A stretch of DNA of 6,747 bases from Deltaproteobacteria bacterium (GTDB lineage: Bacteria > Myxococcota > B64-G9): assembly GCA_030591745.1 (NCBI GenBank), contig JAUVAM010000216.1, positions 1 through 6,747 on the forward strand. The letters run 5' to 3'. A model generated the notes under the pieces. It searched no databases. It was not told where the DNA came from and worked only from the letters and a program-made list of their open reading frames with translations. Positions 5,267 to 6,747 of this stretch are shown here, piece after piece. Numbering within the stretch: position 1 is the stretch's first letter; every line of letters begins with the position of its first letter. The translations under genes were made by a program, and so were the position numbers.

Positions 5267-6694
5267 TCAGAGTCCCAGCGCCTGGTAGACGTCCTGGCGC
5301 CTTGCCACCACGTGGAACTTGAGTGGCGTTGTGCTGGGGCTGGGGCCATCCAGGGACAGTAGGAATTCGTCGTCGCTGTTTATGAAGGTGTAGGGGGCGT
5401 TCTCGCCATCCGGGCCCACCACGTAGGGGGCGACGAGAGCGTGGTAGGCGTCCATTTTGTCGTGTACCCAGGAAACCTCGAAGGCCTCTTCCACGCTTTC
5501 TAGCAAGTAGTCTTTGTACTGGGCGAAATAGATTGGGTCGTCGAGCAGGTAACGGACCAGGGGCCGACTGTCGTCGGCTTCGTCTAAGAGCAGCGAGTAG
5601 GACAGTTCCGGCGGATCGCAATGGCCTGAGCCGTGCAACATGGCCTCGTTGAGATCCCAGGGAATCCAGCGCAAGCGGCCATCGTCCGCGGGATCGCCGT
5701 AAAGATAGTAGTTGTGTGGAATGCAAAGATAGCTGTCCCAGCCTTCCATGGTCTGGTTGAGAGCCAGCCAGCGCAAGAATCCCTCTACGTCGAAGACGGC
5801 GTTTAGCCCCTCACGCCAGGCATCCGCGTTGGAGCGGTCGGCATGCAAGGCGTCCAAGACCGCGTGTACGTCATCGTATCCATCGTCCACGTTGGTCTTT
5901 TTGTCGTAGTCTTCTTCTACAAAGTCCTGCCAGGTGGCACCGGCTGAGTCCGGGCCCAGTTGGGGCTCGGGCTTGTACAGGTTGCCGCTGCTGTCGACAA
6001 ATTGGGATTCGAGCATCCTGTCCGAAGGATCCTCGATCATGGTGTAGAGGCCGTAGTAGGTGGGGCCTTCCCCAAAATCTACGTAGATTCGAGCGAAGGC
6101 GCCCCGGGCAGCGGGCACCCCGCCGCGGCGGAAGATATCGGCAGCCAGTTTGTCACGGATGAAGGAGGGATCCTTGAAGGCGTTGGAAAAGGTCATCTTC
6201 TTGAATCCGTAGAAGCGCTGGTTGTGGATCGAGGGATAGTCGTCTTCAAACTTGTCGAAGTTCAGTCGGAATGCAAGCTTGCCCACATCAGCGACGATGG
6301 CCGACTTCAGAGACGAGTTGCCCTTGAAGCGCATGCCCACATGCCACCAGGTCAGGTCGTTGAGTTTCAGCGTGACCGGCACCCAGATGGGATCATCCAC
6401 GGTCAAGGGGCCCTGGTCATCGGGTGCCGGTGGCGCCGGGGCCGGTGGGGTCGGGGGCGGAGGTTGCTGGGTTCGGATGAATTTCTCAAGGTCCTCTTGC
6501 ATGGCCTGGTGGTCTTCAGGCGTGATGATGATGTCGATGCGATGCACCACCGTGTCGTCGAAGAGCAGATCATAGGCAGGCACGGCATCCCGGCCGTGGC
6601 TGGACTCGGCCCAGCCTTCGGGCCGTTCTGGCTGTTGATAGTTTACAACAAGTTGGAGAGTTAAAAATGAGAATCTATGCAATGGTATCAGCAA
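5267..6694 (-). CDS. CotH-kinase-like surface protein, 5' end disrupted
   Basis: The minus frame gives 475 residues from a TTG at 6694-6692 to a TGA at 5267-5269. The CotH family (protein-kinase-like fold; spore-coat CotH phosphorylates coat proteins) is indicated by AYDLLFDDTVVHRIDIIIT (40-58), MRFKGNSSLKS (121-131), KLAFRLNFDKF (139-149), FIRDKLAADIFRRGGVPAARG (178-198), YYGLYTMIEDPSDRML (213-228), WDSYLCIPHNYYLY (319-332) and RWIPWDLNEAM (342-352). D320 and D347 are the likely key acidic residues. A Pro-rich insert (78-91) interrupts the N-terminal strands. The first ~20 residues come from AT-rich DNA beyond about 6635. No Met, clear ribosome binding site or lipobox lies on the GC-rich side, so the native start and export signal seem to be lost. 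Whether the gene is expressed is unknown. In related bacteria such proteins usually carry a signal peptide. Confidence 0.85.
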   Translation of the reverse strand: MLIPLHRFSFLTLQLVVNYQQPERPEGWAESSHGRDAVPAYDLLFDDTVVHRIDIIITPEDHQAMQEDLEKFIRTQQPPPPTPPAPAPPAPDDQGPLTVDDPIWVPVTLKLNDLTWWHVGMRFKGNSSLKSAIVADVGKLAFRLNFDKFEDDYPSIHNQRFYGFKKMTFSNAFKDPSFIRDKLAADIFRRGGVPAARGAFARIYVDFGEGPTYYGLYTMIEDPSDRMLESQFVDSSGNLYKPEPQLGPDSAGATWQDFVEEDYDKKTNVDDGYDDVHAVLDALHADRSNADAWREGLNAVFDVEGFLRWLALNQTMEGWDSYLCIPHNYYLYGDPADDGRLRWIPWDLNEAMLHGSGHCDPPELSYSLLLDEADDSRPLVRYLLDDPIYFAQYKDYLLESVEEAFEVSWVHDKMDAYHALVAPYVVGPDGENAPYTFINSDDEFLLSLDGPSPSTTPLKFHVVARRQDVYQALGL

Positions 6695-6747
6695 ATGAAA
6701 AAAACCTAAGATACTATATTAAAAATGGAATTTTTAAATCAGACAGA
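6632..6747. other. Sharp composition boundary to AT-rich DNA
   Basis: By hand count 6641-6747 has 29 G+C in 107 bases (about 27%), against about 64% in 6541-6640. The change happens within about 20 bases, near 6632-6650. It coincides with the point where the CotH-like protein stops resembling its family. No inverted repeat, target duplication or transposase end can be recognised in the ~110 bases available. An insertion, a rearrangement or a chimeric assembly join would all fit. Confidence 0.75.
6667..6747 (+). CDS. 5' fragment of an unidentified AT-rich gene (3' end beyond window)
   Basis: The frame opens at ATG 6667 with GGAG at 6655-6658 placed 8 bases upstream, and it stays open for 27 codons to the edge. 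It begins MRIYAMVSANEKNLRYYIKN. Codon use (AAA, AGA, AAT, ATT) suits a low-GC genome and is unlike the rest of the window. I do not recognise the protein. At this base composition 27 codons without a stop would occur by chance roughly one time in ten, so the ribosome binding site carries most of the support. It overlaps, on the opposite strand, the apparent start of the CotH-like frame, so the two are unlikely both to be genuine starts. Confidence 0.5.
   Translation, partial: MRIYAMVSANEKNLRYYIKNGIFKSDR

Noticed and set aside
5960..6664. 234-codon plus-strand frame opposite the CotH-like gene
   Set aside because: It is antisense to a recognisable CotH domain, with no family resemblance and no convincing ribosome binding site.

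Overview
The window looks like a chromosomal piece from a Myxococcota-type (formerly deltaproteobacterial) bacterium. The evidence is protein architecture rather than any marker gene. It includes a MYXO-CTERM-like tail (GCSC, one membrane segment, RRR), MopE-type Asp/Cys motifs (DVDGDG...DCDDNN...PGATEICG), an Asp-Ala-Gly-rich linker, Cys-rich CxPNPC modules, a lamin-tail domain and a CotH-type protein. Most of the DNA is GC-rich; the last ~110 bases are not (about 27% GC by hand count against about 64% in the 100 bases before).

Layout. Positions 1-2226 (minus) hold one long lipoprotein gene that runs off the left edge. In the window it encodes 742 residues: lipobox, four Cys-rich modules, two PPC-like beta-sandwich domains and a lamin-tail domain. 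A 134-base divergent intergenic region separates it from a two-gene plus-strand unit. That unit is a secreted PD40/TolB-like propeller fragment (2361-3098) and, overlapping it by ATGA, a CHAP-domain peptidoglycan hydrolase candidate (3095-4465). The CHAP protein also has an NBR1-Ig-like domain, two MopE-type motifs, an eight-copy 6-residue repeat and a MYXO-CTERM-like anchor. Next come a tRNA-Phe(GAA) at 4508-4580 and a strong intrinsic terminator at 4597-4632. A membrane-anchored DUF302 protein follows (4752-5231). Convergent to it is a CotH-kinase-like gene (5267 to about 6640, minus strand).

At about 6632-6650 base composition changes sharply. The CotH-like gene has no proper signal peptide or start on its own side of that boundary; its apparent N terminus is read out of AT-rich DNA from a TTG codon. 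On the other strand the AT-rich DNA starts its own reading frame, with a good ribosome binding site, and runs off the right edge. This is either a recent insertion or rearrangement that beheaded the CotH gene, or a chimeric assembly join.

How the genes relate: almost everything encoded is exported, namely a lipoprotein, a secreted propeller, a cell-surface hydrolase, an inner-membrane-anchored DUF302 protein and a probable surface CotH protein. The propeller and CHAP genes are probably translationally coupled and are the only clear functional pair. No defence system, CRISPR array, integrase or transposase is visible. The most unusual items are the CHAP-NBR1-MopE-MYXO-CTERM protein with its coupled propeller, and the composition boundary.
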